From NCBI RefSeq assembly GCF_000347175.1, contig NZ_ANIK01000026.1:1-64000 (forward strand): a stretch of DNA of 64,000 nucleotides, given 5' to 3'. Origin of the DNA: Leptospira alstonii serovar Sichuan str. 79601 (GTDB taxonomy: Bacteria > Spirochaetota > Leptospiria > Leptospirales > Leptospiraceae). Every line of letters begins with the position of its first letter. Positions within the stretch are counted from its first letter, which is position 1. A program made the translations under genes and the position numbers. A model generated the notes under the pieces. It saw only the letters and a list, made by a program, of their open reading frames with translations. It searched no databases and had not been told where the DNA came from. Of the stretch, positions 25,298-37,924 are shown one piece after another.

Positions 25298-27166
25298 ATG
25301 AAACACCACCTAACCTACAAAGACGATAAATCCGACAAGTTTTGGAATATCGAAGTTTTCGGGGAATCTTTCATGGTGACATTCGGCAGAACGGGAACGA
25401 GCGGACAAACCCAGACCAAAACTTTCGGCAGCGAAGAATTGTGTTTGAAAGAAGCGAAGAAGCTGCACAATGAAAAGTTGAAGAAGGGTTATGCTGAAGA
25501 GAACACTTTCGCGAATACGAAATCTAATGAATCGGAAGAAAAGAACGATATCCCTAAGGCCAACTATCTGAAAAAATGGGAGGAGATCGTCCATGCAAAA
25601 GATTGGCGAAATGCACTGATTGGAGATATGTCTCCTTTAATGGAAAGACCTGAATTCCTCAAATTGTTGAAACCTATTTTCAGCAGGGCAACTACGATAA
25701 AAATTGAAAACGATACTTTGCATGTCGAGTTTGGCGATACCATTATGAGAGTTTCCCCTGCAGGGCCATACGCTTTTGGAAAGGATACGATCGATGTTGC
25801 ATTCGGGGACGACGGCACTTTCGAAAAGGAGGCTCTGGAAGGTACATCAATAGCCGACGAGCTGGACGATCTCTCAAAAGTCAAGATCGCCTTAACGGAT
25901 TACTCCAATTGGTGGCTTTTCCATCCTACTATTAAAACCCTGAAAAAGCGACCTGCTCTTTGTTTTTTAGATCATGCTGGTGGAGATGTTAGGGACTGCA
26001 TTGAAAACTCCGCCGATGAAGTCTTTTTCAAACGCCTTGCGCAAGACCTGGCAATTGAGGACATACCTGAGTATGAATACGTAGCTAAGAAGGGAAGCGT
26101 GGCGAAGCCCCCCTCCGGCGACCCTATTTTTCGAGAATTTAACGAGAGCAAAATAGGATTCAGAACGATGCAAGATATGTATGTCGAAAGAAAGGGAATA
26201 CAATGCCTTCGCGATCAACCATACTTTATCAGCGTGGATCGCATTCATAAAAACATGACATCGTTCAGCATTTCTCCCGTTCCGCAAGAACTCTGTAAAT
26301 TTTCAGATCTGCCTTCAAGGTCCGCCAAAGTCCCCGAAGGTTATTTTGATACTATAGGCACGCAATTCTTTTTGGAAGGAAAAAAAATCGTCATGACTGG
26401 CTTTGAGAAGGATGCAAAGACGGCGACTAGCCAAAAGATCTTCTCCGGCGTATTTAACGAAAACGCAGAACTGGGCGAAATAACGGAGGTTGCTTGTCCG
26501 GATTTGCACTATGTTGGTCACTATGTTTTTAAGGGTGACTATCTATATGGTATCGGATCAAGCCATTCTTGTTCGGTCATTTCGCTAAAGGACGGAAAAC
26601 ACGATTTCTTTTACAAAGAGAACAAGGTCGTGATGGACAACGCAGGCGTTGAAATGTACGGTGATATTTTCGTGAGCCTTGAAATCGTGGATTCCAAACT
26701 CTATCTTTTCACCAGCAAGAGAGCTTTTATGTTTGATATCAGCGTTCCTCATCGCCCCCGGCTTTTGAAAATCAAGAAATTTCCTATCAGTGATTATGCG
26801 CGCAGCGTGGCGCTAAGTCATCTCAATGTGATCGCCATTTTTCCTAAAAGGAAAAGAGGGTTAGTCATCTGGGATACCAAGACCGATAAGTCGTATGATT
26901 ACTTCGAGAATACCGTCAACGTAGAAAACGCAACGGTTTACGGCAATGAGCTTTGGTTCACGATGGTTGCCGGATACAATCAACCTATTATCCTTGTAGC
27001 TATGGACTTAACCAATCCCCTTGTACCCGTTATCAGGACCCAAGACCTAACATTGAACCTTGAGTGGGATGATGTCGGAAGGCTCTGCATCAGCAAAACA
27101 GATATACTGATACTGGTTAACGGTTGGAAAAAAGGCCAGGTATTCCGCGCTGAAAGAATGTTTTGA
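25298..27166 (+). CDS. WGR-domain protein with C-terminal beta-propeller-like region
   Basis: A 622-residue protein. Residues about 5-66 form a WGR domain ([20 protein letters not shown], then [11 protein letters not shown] and KLKKGY), a fold that in PARPs binds DNA breaks. Residues about 90-250 carry the array's middle module ([46 protein letters not shown]), with the GEP motif degraded. Residues about 320-620 are repeated four-stranded blocks ([53 protein letters not shown]) that resemble a LVIVD/WD-type beta-propeller. No signal peptide; AGGA precedes the ATG. It is followed by a fragment of a ligase gene, implying that this was once a WGR-X plus WGR-ligase pair. Confidence 0.75.
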   Translation: MKHHLTYKDDKSDKFWNIEVFGESFMVTFGRTGTSGQTQTKTFGSEELCLKEAKKLHNEKLKKGYAEENTFANTKSNESEEKNDIPKANYLKKWEEIVHAKDWRNALIGDMSPLMERPEFLKLLKPIFSRATTIKIENDTLHVEFGDTIMRVSPAGPYAFGKDTIDVAFGDDGTFEKEALEGTSIADELDDLSKVKIALTDYSNWWLFHPTIKTLKKRPALCFLDHAGGDVRDCIENSADEVFFKRLAQDLAIEDIPEYEYVAKKGSVAKPPSGDPIFREFNESKIGFRTMQDMYVERKGIQCLRDQPYFISVDRIHKNMTSFSISPVPQELCKFSDLPSRSAKVPEGYFDTIGTQFFLEGKKIVMTGFEKDAKTATSQKIFSGVFNENAELGEITEVACPDLHYVGHYVFKGDYLYGIGSSHSCSVISLKDGKHDFFYKENKVVMDNAGVEMYGDIFVSLEIVDSKLYLFTSKRAFMFDISVPHRPRLLKIKKFPISDYARSVALSHLNVIAIFPKRKRGLVIWDTKTDKSYDYFENTVNVENATVYGNELWFTMVAGYNQPIILVAMDLTNPLVPVIRTQDLTLNLEWDDVGRLCISKTDILILVNGWKKGQVFRAERMF

Positions 27167-27192
27167 AATCGTACGAATAGTCATACGATTTG

Positions 27193-27390
27193 CACGCACC
27201 GCAAAAAGCGGGCCGACTGACGAACAAAGCCGCGCAGGTAAAATTCAAATTCTACGAAACCGCAACATTAAGCGTCGAAACCGTGAACCTTAAACACAGC
27301 GTGGGTATGCGGCTTTACGACGGCAAAGCTTGGGTTTCCGTCGGCAATGTGACCATATCTCCGAACGCTGCGATGCCAGAAGCGGATTCC
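27193..27390 (+). pseudogene. Fragment of a second WGR-ligase gene (C-terminal part)
   Basis: Reads [55 protein letters not shown]; compare residues 403-459 of the intact ligase at 34695 ([20 protein letters not shown] and so on). It covers ligase motif V and the start of the OB-fold, but has no start, no catalytic lysine region and no proper C-terminus. Beyond about 27390 the similarity ends, and up to 27512 nothing else is recognisable. A short inverted repeat AATCGTA/TACGATT (27167-27173, 27184-27190) sits at its left edge. Confidence 0.75.
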
Positions 27391-27512
27391 ATTGCTTACT
27401 CGAAGCCGGCCGCGGCTTATGCCAGATTGAGCCCCTCCGACCTCACCCAAACCGGCTCCATGTGCGGAGTCAGTTTTTTGTCAGACTCGGGGTTACTTTT
27501 ACCGTTAGCACT

Positions 27513-29444
27513 TCAGACTTTGGACACCTTGCTTTCTATATCAACCACCAGAAGTGTCACATCGTCCTCCGGCTGGCCGTGAAGATTCATCTGGGAAAGT
27601 AAATTGTCGATAAATAGTTGTCCGGTAAACGTGGAACAGCGGGCAATGGTTTTGAGGAAAACATCATAGCCCATTTCATTGGCCTGCCCCTTTGCCCACT
27701 CGTAGATTCCGTCTGTATAGAGGATGAGTCTGTCACCTGGTTGCAAAACGGAAGTATGTGTGGGAAATTCAATTTCCGCGCGGAATCCGAGTAAATATCC
27801 CATCGAATCTAAAGATTGAACCTGATTGCCTCGCAAAATCAGCGGCGCTGGATGGCCAGCAGTGGCGGAAATAATTTGCTTTTTTGCCATGTCAAGGACG
27901 ACGTAGTCTGCGCTGACAAAGCGATATTCAACGAGCGGGACAAGGTAGCGGTTCATACTGTCCAAGAGCTTGTCGGGTGCAGCAGCATGGCGCTCGGCGC
28001 CGACAAAAGCACTATGCACCATGGTCGCATCCAGTGCCGCAGGTAATCCGTGCCCCGCAACGTCGGCGATCAGGATACCGATGCGCTCTTCGCCTAAAAT
28101 ATGGTAGCTGTAGAAATCCCCACCGACGGCGGAGTAAGGTAAATAACGCGTCTCTATTGTAAGACCGGAAAGCCGCGGCACCTTCGCCGGAAAAATGCGG
28201 TTCTGTGCCACGCGCACAAGTTCCATTTCCTTTTGGTAGGAAGCCAGTTCTGCTCGCTGCTTACTGGCAAAAGAAATGCTTTCGCGTACACGCAGCGCCA
28301 AGGCCAATGAAAAAATAGTCGCTTCGACAAGAATGCCCATCATCAGGCCATAGCGCAACAAGAAGCCCACCGGCAGAATACCCAGACTGGACGCAATCTG
28401 CGCCAGGGTAAAGGCGAAGAAACTACCCCAGCCGATGCAAAAAAATTTGGCCTGGTATATTTTGCGACGTATGGCAATGACCGCCGCAATCAGTAGCAAG
28501 CTTGCGAGGCAAGGCACCGACCCTCGCCCCAGAGCGATCAGCATCGTTTCTTGTTCCAGTGCGAACAAGACTGGAGCACAAAGAATTGCGGCAATCAATA
28601 TGCGGAAAGCCAAGTCGACGCGCGGCATATTTTTTCGGGTGTTCAAAAATTCGCGCGAATATGCGGCGGAAAGCGCCATGGCGATCATGCCACTGATCAC
28701 CAGCCCTTCATTGGCAAGCCAGGTGCCACCCCAGGGGGCAAGCTCGGCCACGAGTCCGCAGCGTGCCGCCTGTAGAAACCCGACTGTCGCAACATAGAGC
28801 GAATAGAAAAGAAAAGTGCGCCAGCGCTGTAAAAAATAGAGTACGCTGCTTAACACAAAGAGAAAGAACAATCCACCAAAATATAAGCCAAAAATAACGG
28901 ATTCCCGAATAGCCTTGCGTGAGAACGCCTCGGAATCCATCAACTCAAGGGACGCGTCGAACGGCGCCGAAACACGCAAGCGCACATAGACTTCGGCGCT
29001 TTCGCCGCCGGCTAAATCGACAGGAAAAGCAGGACTGCGGTTATAGACTTTCCACTGCCGCGCTGGCAGCCGGTCGCCAGCGACAAATTCTTCCACGCCG
29101 CCGGGACGTACGATGTACGCGTCAACATAATCGATCGTCGCAGGATAGCATTCGAGCATCCATTGGCCTTTTTTCCGCGTCGAATTTTTTACAGTAAAGC
29201 TGACCCAGACGTCCCCGACGCCGATGGGAAAGCCGCGCGCTTTTTCGCCCGGTTTTTTCCAGGGTTGTCCGCCCCGCCGCGCCTCGGCTAGTTCAGATTT
29301 ATGGGCTAAAGTAAGAACCTGAACGTAGCGCTGAATCGGAACATTCTGCCGTATTGCTGCAACGTCGATTTCCTGAGCCAACAGCGGGTTTGCGATGACT
29401 GCGTAGAGCGAGACGCCAATCGCTAGCAAAACCTTACGCACCAA
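27513..29444 (-). CDS. 7TMR-DISM receptor with SpoIIE-type protein phosphatase domain
   Basis: A 643-residue membrane protein: signal peptide (1-23), 7TMR-DISM extracellular domain type 2 (about 30-170; IGVGDVWVSFTVKNSTRKKG, AEVYVRLRVSAPFDAS), seven transmembrane helices (about 180-390), a short coiled coil (RELASYQKEMELVRVAQNRI region), then a SpoIIE/PP2C phosphatase (about 415-640). The phosphatase motifs VGGDFYSYHIL, ILIADVAGHGLPAAL, LILYTDGIYEWA and EDDVTLLVVDI include the metal-binding Asp residues. Such proteins control anti-sigma or anti-anti-sigma switches. It starts at GTG 29444. Base composition is clearly GC-richer than the core genes, so it is probably acquired; it sits on the opposite strand inside the WGR array, next to the ligase fragment. 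No anti-sigma partner is adjacent. Confidence 0.87.
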   Translation of the reverse strand: MVRKVLLAIGVSLYAVIANPLLAQEIDVAAIRQNVPIQRYVQVLTLAHKSELAEARRGGQPWKKPGEKARGFPIGVGDVWVSFTVKNSTRKKGQWMLECYPATIDYVDAYIVRPGGVEEFVAGDRLPARQWKVYNRSPAFPVDLAGGESAEVYVRLRVSAPFDASLELMDSEAFSRKAIRESVIFGLYFGGLFFLFVLSSVLYFLQRWRTFLFYSLYVATVGFLQAARCGLVAELAPWGGTWLANEGLVISGMIAMALSAAYSREFLNTRKNMPRVDLAFRILIAAILCAPVLFALEQETMLIALGRGSVPCLASLLLIAAVIAIRRKIYQAKFFCIGWGSFFAFTLAQIASSLGILPVGFLLRYGLMMGILVEATIFSLALALRVRESISFASKQRAELASYQKEMELVRVAQNRIFPAKVPRLSGLTIETRYLPYSAVGGDFYSYHILGEERIGILIADVAGHGLPAALDATMVHSAFVGAERHAAAPDKLLDSMNRYLVPLVEYRFVSADYVVLDMAKKQIISATAGHPAPLILRGNQVQSLDSMGYLLGFRAEIEFPTHTSVLQPGDRLILYTDGIYEWAKGQANEMGYDVFLKTIARCSTFTGQLFIDNLLSQMNLHGQPEDDVTLLVVDIESKVSKV

Positions 29445-29483
29445 CTATCTTAGCCCTGCCCATGGGAGTGTAAATACGGATTT

Positions 29484-29770
29484 TATTTCACGAGCTCGAG
29501 GTGAAAGACGTTCGCTCCATACCCCCCGACGACCCGAAGGCGTCGATTCGCGCTGAGTTCTGCGCAGAAGGAAAATCCGCCAGATTCCCTAATAATATTC
29601 ATATTCGGGTTGGGAAAGGGCAAGCTCTCAAACGAGGGTAATTGCCCTTACTACCCGGTTGTGCATTCGCAACACGTAGCACTGGGGTTTGGGAAGAAGG
29701 CAGTTCGAAGATCGTAAAAATACTTTTAGATGCCGGCGTAAATCCCCATATATGCAACAACCGCTCATAA
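29484..29770 (+). pseudogene. Debris of an unknown gene and of an ankyrin gene
   Basis: At 29484-29642 an open stretch reads ELEVKDVRSIPPDDPKASIR, then AEFCAEGKSARFPNN, without a start and of no known family. At about 29696-29770 EGSSKIVKILLDAGVNPHIC is an unmistakable ankyrin repeat, ending in TAA. Neither has a start codon or intact length. Together with the fragment at 29868 they show repeated loss of genes in this gap (29445-29983). Confidence 0.5.
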
Positions 29771-29867
29771 CAGGAGATAGACACCGGTCGCACCTGTCAA
29801 ATTCGTTTAAATCCGGGTTGTTATTTCCCGTACTCCAAGCACGTTCATTCGTATGATATGTAGCTTA

Positions 29868-29926
29868 ACCGACAAATTCTGGAATATCGAGGTCTCGGAG
29901 AGGCCATTCAACGTGCATATGGGTTG
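29868..29926 (+). pseudogene. WGR-domain fragment
   Basis: ACC GAC AAA TTC TGG AAT ATC GAG GTC encodes [19 protein letters not shown], matching residues 12-30 of the WGR proteins ([19 protein letters not shown]). It is preceded by an unrelated stop-containing sequence and followed by the leader of the next gene, so it is a leftover of another WGR gene. Confidence 0.65.
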
Positions 29927-29983
29927 GCAATTTGCCATTTGATTCACGTGTCACAGATCAACATAAATAGGAGGTTATTAGAG

Positions 29984-30577
29984 ATGAACGATAGCGACGA
30001 TAGTATCATATTAGAATTTTCTAGTAAGCTGGGAAGCTTTGAGGAAAATTGCAAACAAGTTCTGAGAATCACTACTCTTTGGCCGGAAGCAAAAGCTCAA
30101 ACTGCGCGGGACTTTGATTTTGATGCAGCCTATAAGAAATTCTCAGCTTGGCTAATTGAATTAGCCTCAAGCAACGACACAGAGAATACTGGGTTCATCT
30201 CCGATCGGTCGCTCTATTTTGATATTGGCGATGGCGATATTATGGCATGTTCCTGCCCTGAATGGTCAGAAGATGATGCGGATTGGAGTATGGATATTAG
30301 ATCGCAATCCAGCATGGATAATAGTTCGATTGTTCAGGCAATGCGAAGCCTCGCAGCAATTGACAATAATCTCCGCGAGTCAGATATATTCGCGTGCCTG
30401 GTTTTGATTGCGTTTTGTCACCACTTTGGTTGCGATAATTTTTCGGAAGCATCAAAATATCTTCTGAGTCAAGGGCGTGATCGGGTGTATTTCTGCATAG
30501 GCGTACATTCCAGTAGTCTTTTTACTATTGGTTTGCTGGATAAAAACGGATACGAGACTATGAATGTAAATCATTAA
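29984..30577 (+). CDS. Hypothetical soluble protein next to WGR gene
   Basis: A 197-residue acidic protein ([54 protein letters not shown]). No family recognised and no signal peptide. The start at ATG 29984 is fixed by a strong AGGAGG nine bases upstream; the frame is open for 20 more codons before it. It ends 19 bases before the WGR gene at 30597, so the two are probably cotranscribed. The small acidic two-layer pattern is like immunity-type proteins, but this is only an impression. Confidence 0.65.
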   Translation: MNDSDDSIILEFSSKLGSFEENCKQVLRITTLWPEAKAQTARDFDFDAAYKKFSAWLIELASSNDTENTGFISDRSLYFDIGDGDIMACSCPEWSEDDADWSMDIRSQSSMDNSSIVQAMRSLAAIDNNLRESDIFACLVLIAFCHHFGCDNFSEASKYLLSQGRDRVYFCIGVHSSSLFTIGLLDKNGYETMNVNH

Positions 30578-30596
30578 AGAATCAGGAAAATTTAAC

Positions 30597-32501
30597 ATGA
30601 AACACAACCTTACCTACAAAGACGACAAATCCGATAAATTCTGGACCATCGAAGTTTCCGGAAAATCCTTCACAGTAACTTACGGCAAAACCGGAACGAA
30701 CGGACAGACTTCGGTTAAAGATTTTGATACCGAAGCGAAGTGCTTGAAGGAAGCAGAGAAACTTCTTAACGAAAAATTGACGAAAGGATATGTGGATTCC
30801 GTTAACATGAGTCCTAAAGAGGGAACTGCAAAATCAAATTCACTCCCCAAGAATGTGACGGAAAATGTACCGACTTACGATGAACGGATAAAGCAGTTAC
30901 TGGCATCAACTGATATTAGATCTGCCGCAAAATCTCATTTTGAGTATTTGGTGACTGATAAGCCGCATTACCAGGAATATCTGACCTCGGTTTTTGAACG
31001 ACTACAATCAGTGAAAATTATTGAAAACGCGAAGAGTGGAGAGACAACGCTTGAATTGCATTTTCTTGGAGCTGCTGATTTTGGCGATGCTGACGATTTT
31101 ACCCAAATGGATGATGATGTAAAAGAAATATCAGGAGAACTCGAACCGTTTATCATGAAGTGCAGTAAGCCCGCACCCAATTTGAAACCTTATAAGAATT
31201 GGCCTAAGTCATTTATTTCACTCATGCAGCATCACGAACACATCCAGGTAATCATAAGAGGGGACTATTACGCGTTTCAGTTAGGAGACCATGGGTATTG
31301 CACAATAACCAGCGGTGACTTGGATTCCCCTAAGAGTTGGCCTAAGCGCATCAAAGCCAAGGACATACGCAGTCCTCTAGAGCTAAATCAGGAGGCTTGG
31401 TGGTTGTATTATCCTGCTGAGCATACTGCAGACGGCGAACCATCGCTGTATTTTTTTCCGCCAGAAGCCGAGGATGTGGAAGGTGCGGGCTTTATGGATG
31501 GCATTGGGCCTCTTTTCACAAAAAGCCTGGCTAAGTATTTGGGTAAGCGCAAACCTGAAAACCAAAAAGGATCAGCGGATAGCACACAACAAAAAAGCCA
31601 TATAATTGAGAGCAAGGTCATGCGTAAGGAATATATTTTGCGAGGCCTTACCTTCTCTATCAAGCGAACTCGTCTTGGTAAAGCATTGGATATGACGACG
31701 CATATTTTTGTTAGAGGGGAAGATGCTCTTGCTGCTTATTCGCAAGCGGTGGCTGGAGCAAATTTCCAAGAAGAAGAGAATGACTTTGAGACCAAGTGGC
31801 TAATGTTATGTGCCGCAGACGATAAACCAAGTGCGGCGTATGAACATTTTAAGTTCATGGCAAAGACAGCTTCAGATGAGGATCTATTACAAACCATTTG
31901 TGCAAAAATAACAGATATACATTTTGATGAGAAATGGGGGCAGTTAAACTTTATCTTCAATGATTTTGTCTTATGTTGTTCAAAGCCATTTGAAAAGCCA
32001 GAAAATAGTGATGGCTTCAATGAACTTAATCAAATCTTAAAGGTTCATTGTAGAATCAAGTTTGGAAATGTAGAAGAGTCAGGATTAGTTCAGTTAACGG
32101 AATTTAACGGCGGGGTTGATGAAATGCTGATTGGTGACGTACTGGCGGTCTGCAAGTCATTGGCGAAAGAGAAAATAAAACTCGATGCCATAGACGGATA
32201 TGTTCAGATATTGGAATCTATTTATCAGAGATTATTGGACGGCGAATCTGAGGAGGATACAGTGTGTACTGTACTAGAGCTAAGTCAATGGATCAGGCCC
32301 ATTTATGTTGCAGGTTTCCGAGAAAAAACTACGGGTAAGATAATTTATTACCATGTACCGTATTTAGATATAACCGACTATGACGACGAAAAGAAAAATT
32401 TTGCGGAAATCCTGAATTTGTATCACAAACCTATTTTGGGCGATAGTATTGGCGGCATTTTTATTGATCACGTGGCTGCATTTTTGAAGCCAAAACAATG
32501 A
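30597..32501 (+). CDS. WGR-domain protein with P-K-S-F/GEP module and unrecognised C-terminus
   Basis: A 634-residue protein. WGR domain at about 5-66 ([20 protein letters not shown], then [11 protein letters not shown]). Middle module at about 95-320 with [16 protein letters not shown] (201-216) and [18 protein letters not shown] (267-284). From about 330 to 634 is a region of unknown type: [20 protein letters not shown] and a helical part ([20 protein letters not shown]), then a second alpha/beta region ([20 protein letters not shown], then [15 protein letters not shown]). Its WGR codons are nearly identical at DNA level to those of the next gene, although everything after them differs. No signal peptide; AGGA precedes the ATG. 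Confidence 0.75.
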   Translation: MKHNLTYKDDKSDKFWTIEVSGKSFTVTYGKTGTNGQTSVKDFDTEAKCLKEAEKLLNEKLTKGYVDSVNMSPKEGTAKSNSLPKNVTENVPTYDERIKQLLASTDIRSAAKSHFEYLVTDKPHYQEYLTSVFERLQSVKIIENAKSGETTLELHFLGAADFGDADDFTQMDDDVKEISGELEPFIMKCSKPAPNLKPYKNWPKSFISLMQHHEHIQVIIRGDYYAFQLGDHGYCTITSGDLDSPKSWPKRIKAKDIRSPLELNQEAWWLYYPAEHTADGEPSLYFFPPEAEDVEGAGFMDGIGPLFTKSLAKYLGKRKPENQKGSADSTQQKSHIIESKVMRKEYILRGLTFSIKRTRLGKALDMTTHIFVRGEDALAAYSQAVAGANFQEEENDFETKWLMLCAADDKPSAAYEHFKFMAKTASDEDLLQTICAKITDIHFDEKWGQLNFIFNDFVLCCSKPFEKPENSDGFNELNQILKVHCRIKFGNVEESGLVQLTEFNGGVDEMLIGDVLAVCKSLAKEKIKLDAIDGYVQILESIYQRLLDGESEEDTVCTVLELSQWIRPIYVAGFREKTTGKIIYYHVPYLDITDYDDEKKNFAEILNLYHKPILGDSIGGIFIDHVAAFLKPKQ

Positions 32502-32557
32502 AGGGTCATTCTATTAGCCTTCATACTGAAATAGTAAATACATGAAAGGAAAATGTC

Positions 32558-34549
<1,992 letters not shown>

Positions 34550-34694
34550 GACCGATTAGGATCGATATACGAGTGAAGCTATTTTGAGAATCGTTTATCG
34601 ATCCGAGGAAAATGAATCGAACGAGGCACCGAATTCGACAAATATTTATAAAATTTTAATATAAAGATAAAATAATAAATTAAAACCCAATCCA

Positions 34695-36215
34695 ATGAAA
34701 CACCGCCTAACGTACAAAGACGACAAGTCCGATAAATTTTGGAACATCGAAGTTTCCGGAAAATCCTTCACCGTGACTTACGGTAAAACCGGAACGAACG
34801 GACAAACTCAAACCAAAACGTTTGAAAGCGAAGAAACCTGCGTCAAAGAAGCACGCAAACTTCTCGGGGAAAAATTAAAAAAAGGTTATCAGGAAGGAAA
34901 CGATACGAACAAAACCGATATTTCGAAAACGGAAGAAAAAACAAAATCCACTTCTCAAAAAGTACTAAAAAAAGCGGAAGACGAAATAAAGCCGTCATCG
35001 CAAAAATCGAAAGATGGGGTCAAACAATCCTTTCAAGATCCGGAAGTTGCAGATGACAATGAGATTCTAAAACAAAACCCGAACACAAAAACGAAAGTTA
35101 CGGGAAAAAATTCGGAAGCTCAAGTACAAAACGCAGAAGCCGAAATATCCGAACCTCAAGATAAAATCAGTCTCCATTACCAAGGCGACGGCAGCGACAA
35201 GGTTTATCACGTGAACATCGACGAAGAAGAAAACGGTTACGTCGTAAATTTCGCTTTCGGTAGGCGAGGCAGCACGCTTCAAACCGGAACAAAAACTTCA
35301 AAACCCGTCTCTTACGAAGCCGCGCAAAAAATTATGAGTCAATTAGTAAATTCCAAAATGGCAAAAGGATACACGGAAGGAGAATCCGGAACTCCTTATC
35401 TGAACACGAGCAAAGAAGAACGAATCAGCGGAATTCATTGTCAACTGCTCAATCCCATCGACGCGGAAGAGCTTTCCGTTTATCTTGAAAACGATCAATA
35501 CGGGGCTCAAGAGAAACTCGATGGCAATCGTATGATGATCCGTAAGATCGGCGACTCGGTGGAAGGAATCAATCGTAAGGGATTGATCATCGCCATTTCG
35601 GAAATCATACACGATCAGGCTCTTGATTTTCAGGAAGATTTTATTCTAGACGGAGAAACGATCGGCGATGTCTTTTATCCTTTCGATATCTTTTCGAAAG
35701 ACGGGAAAGAGATTCAACATCTACCGTATATAGAACGTTATGCGCTTTTACAAACTATTTTAAGGAGCCGGACTCGGGAGAACGGAATATTTCGCCTTGT
35801 GGAGTTGGTCACTTCTACAAAAAACAAAACGGCTCTACTCGAAGAATTACGCGAAAAACAAAAAGAAGGCATCGTATTCAAAGATTTGAACGCACCTTAC
35901 AAGGCCGGTAGACCCGCGAGCAAAGGAACTCAGATCAAATTCAAATTTTACGAAACGGCCACCGTAAACGTAGAAACCGTAAATCTCAAACGTAGCGTGA
36001 GTATGCGACTTTACGACGGCGACTCGTGGATTTCCGTCGGCAACGTAACAATTCCGCCTAACGCAGAAATACCTAATGAAAACGATATCATCGAAGTGCG
36101 TTATTTGTACGCGTATCGCGGCGGTTCCTTGTATCAGCCGACGTATCTAGGAATTCGTACCGACGCGGACGAGAGCGATTGCGACTTAAAGCAGCTTAAA
36201 TATAAAAACGTTTAA
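34695..36215 (+). CDS. WGR-WGR-ATP-dependent DNA ligase-like protein
   Basis: A 506-residue protein. First WGR domain 5-66; a 85-residue Lys/Glu/Ser-rich linker; second, diverged WGR domain about 155-226 ([40 protein letters not shown]); then an ATP-dependent ligase nucleotidyltransferase core. Visible ligase motifs: I, EKLDGNR with Lys274 as adenylation site; [11 protein letters not shown] with [29 protein letters not shown]. An OB-fold-like C-terminus ([25 protein letters not shown]) ends at KNV. All core residues for adenyl transfer are present, so catalysis is plausible; whether it seals DNA or RNA nicks is not certain. No Ku gene or polymerase domain is near, so a LigD-type NHEJ role is not supported. 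Confidence 0.85.
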   Translation: MKHRLTYKDDKSDKFWNIEVSGKSFTVTYGKTGTNGQTQTKTFESEETCVKEARKLLGEKLKKGYQEGNDTNKTDISKTEEKTKSTSQKVLKKAEDEIKPSSQKSKDGVKQSFQDPEVADDNEILKQNPNTKTKVTGKNSEAQVQNAEAEISEPQDKISLHYQGDGSDKVYHVNIDEEENGYVVNFAFGRRGSTLQTGTKTSKPVSYEAAQKIMSQLVNSKMAKGYTEGESGTPYLNTSKEERISGIHCQLLNPIDAEELSVYLENDQYGAQEKLDGNRMMIRKIGDSVEGINRKGLIIAISEIIHDQALDFQEDFILDGETIGDVFYPFDIFSKDGKEIQHLPYIERYALLQTILRSRTRENGIFRLVELVTSTKNKTALLEELREKQKEGIVFKDLNAPYKAGRPASKGTQIKFKFYETATVNVETVNLKRSVSMRLYDGDSWISVGNVTIPPNAEIPNENDIIEVRYLYAYRGGSLYQPTYLGIRTDADESDCDLKQLKYKNV

Positions 36216-36225
36216 TTAAACAACG

Positions 36226-37539
36226 ATGCAAAATCTCACTGAAAACATCCATTCGACGATCGCAAACGAGTTGGCTCGTTATTTTTATCACCACTTGCTC
36301 GCGGAACTTATAAAACCCGAACAACTACAAACGAAGGTCGGTTACGACGGCAAGACCTCGGAGGAAACAAACCGCGAAATTCTCGCGCGAGTTTTGCGCG
36401 AATTCCCCGGCGTTGAAAATTCGACGGAACCGCCGTTCAACCTCGTCCGCGAATGGGCAAAACGCAATCGTTTTGCGTTTCATTACGACGAATAATTATT
36501 CGACCGTTATAACCGTCTTTATATCGAACGATTGCTTGCGTTACGCGACAACTCCGAAGAAAGTACGAGGCGTTTTCAGGAAGCCACGCTCGACAACTTT
36601 AAACAATTCGACTATACGCAGGCTGGATTTTCGATTTCATTTCTCATACGCGTAGAAAACAATATGCGGGAGATGATGCGCGAAATCATGTTAACGATTC
36701 CGAATATGGATTCCAAAGCCGGTTGGGGAATTCTTTTTGAACAAAGTAAAAACTATCAGGAAACAGTAAACGAGGTTTTTGAAAAAAGGCTCCAGGATGC
36801 GAGAGACGAATCGGATCGTCTGTTGCATAATATTCTACCGACAACGATCGTAACGGAACTCAAACAAAAACAAAAAGTCGCGCCGGTGCACATAACGTCT
36901 GCGACCGTACTCTTCACCGATTTCAAAGGTTTTACGCAGATTTCCGAACAAATGCCTCCTCGGGAACTTGTCGAAAATCTCGATGAATGTTTTTCCATCT
37001 TTGATCAGATCTGTGCGGAACACGGCCTCGAGAAAATCAAGACGATCGGCGACAGTTTTATGTGCGCCGGAGGAATTCCGGAAACGAATCATACTCACGT
37101 TTACGATACGGCCTTGGCCGCGCTCAAAATGCGCGATGCGATTCATCGATTGAAAACGAAACGGGAACAAAAAGGATTCGCCTACTGGGATGTCAGAATC
37201 GGATTTCATACGGGCCCCGTAGTAGCCGGAGTGATCGGTAAAAACAAATTCAGCTACGATATCTGGGGAGATGCGGTAAACACCGCGAGCAGAATGGAAT
37301 CCTCGGGCGAACCGGGTAAGATCAACGTTTCGGCGGCAAGTTACGAATTACTAAGACCTCTATTTCGACTAACGTCTCGCGGCCGTGTAGCCGCGAAAAA
37401 CAAAGGTGAGATTGCCATGTATTTTCTCGAAGGTCTAAAACCGAGATTTGGAACGCACTATCTATACAACGAGGAATTCAAGGATATTTATCGCCGACTT
37501 CAAACCGGCGCAAAAATCGTTATGAATTCCGATCTTTGA
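36226..37539 (+). pseudogene. Class III adenylate/guanylate cyclase gene with an in-frame stop codon
   Basis: The frame is continuous from ATG 36226 to 37539 except for one TAA at 36493-36495 after RFAFHYDE; the codons on both sides (HYDE, stop, LFDRYNRLYIERL) belong to the same protein. N-terminal residues 1-200 form a helical regulatory region. The cyclase domain (about 215-410) has FTDFKGFTQ and KTIGDSFMCAGG (metal Asp residues), KFSYDIWGDAVNTASRME (purine-reading Lys and Asp) and ends GLKPRFG. A TTG at 36532 could reinitiate a shorter but catalytically complete protein. Either an inactivated gene, a stop read through, or a sequence error. It starts 11 bases after the ligase stop and is probably in the same transcript. 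Confidence 0.8.
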
Positions 37540-37623
37540 TTTTTTGTATATCCGATCGAGTTTTGCGAAACCTAGGATCAAATAAAAAATATTCGTAAAA
37601 CTTGAAATCCGATCTCTTAAAAT

Positions 37624-37637
37624 GCGGGAACTCCCGT
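37624..37637. repeat. Short GYGGG-AACT-CCCRY hairpin
   Basis: GCGGGAACTCCCGT, flanked by AAAAT, matches the reverse complement of the hairpin at 58648-58661 (GTGGGAGTTCCCAC). Small hairpin of this type recurs between genes; here it lies behind the broken cyclase and may terminate or stabilise its transcript. Confidence 0.45.
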
Positions 37638-37696
37638 AAATTCCGAAATCTTAGGGCCGAACGCAAGCGCGGCGCATAAAAGGCTACGGAACATTC

Positions 37697-37860
37697 GATT
37701 GGGCGAATCCGGCCCTTGGCTTTGCCAAGGGCCGGACCGCGCTTTCTGCTCCGATCAACAAATTGATGGTTTGCTCGAAAAACGCAATTCTTCCGTCATT
37801 CCAATTTGTTGATCCCGCGACAATCGCTTTCGCATTCGTTATACCGAACTCACGTAACTT
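37697..37860 (+). repeat. Family A double-hairpin element, copy 3
   Basis: GATTGGGCGAATCC, hairpin 1 (13-base perfect arms 37708-37720 with 37724-37736, loop TTT), ACCGCGCTTTCTGCTCC, hairpin 2 (13-base perfect arms 37753-37765 with 37802-37814, loop 36 bases), then the tail CGCATTCGTTATACCGAACT with CACGTAAC. It is the best-preserved copy and marks the right border of the accessory island, just upstream of the thiC riboswitch. Confidence 0.85.
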
Positions 37861-37924
37861 AGAAGAAAAAAATTATAGAACTTTTTCTCCTTGTCGTAAC
37901 ATTCTTTCCGACAAATTCTACACT

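Noticed and set aside
27190..27582. The open frame over the ligase fragment as a functional gene
   Set aside because: It has no proper start, lacks the catalytic region, loses similarity after about 27390 and runs into the 3' end of the phosphatase gene on the other strand.
34695..36215. The ligase as part of a bacterial NHEJ system (LigD/Ku)
   Set aside because: There is no Ku gene, polymerase domain or phosphoesterase domain in the protein or its neighbours.
37697..37860. Family A elements as integron attC sites
   Set aside because: Structure conserved over variable stems and a GTTATAC near the tail recall attC sites, but the tail does not fit GTTRRRY, no matching inverse core is found at the other end, and the copies do not flank cassette-like arrays or an integrase gene.
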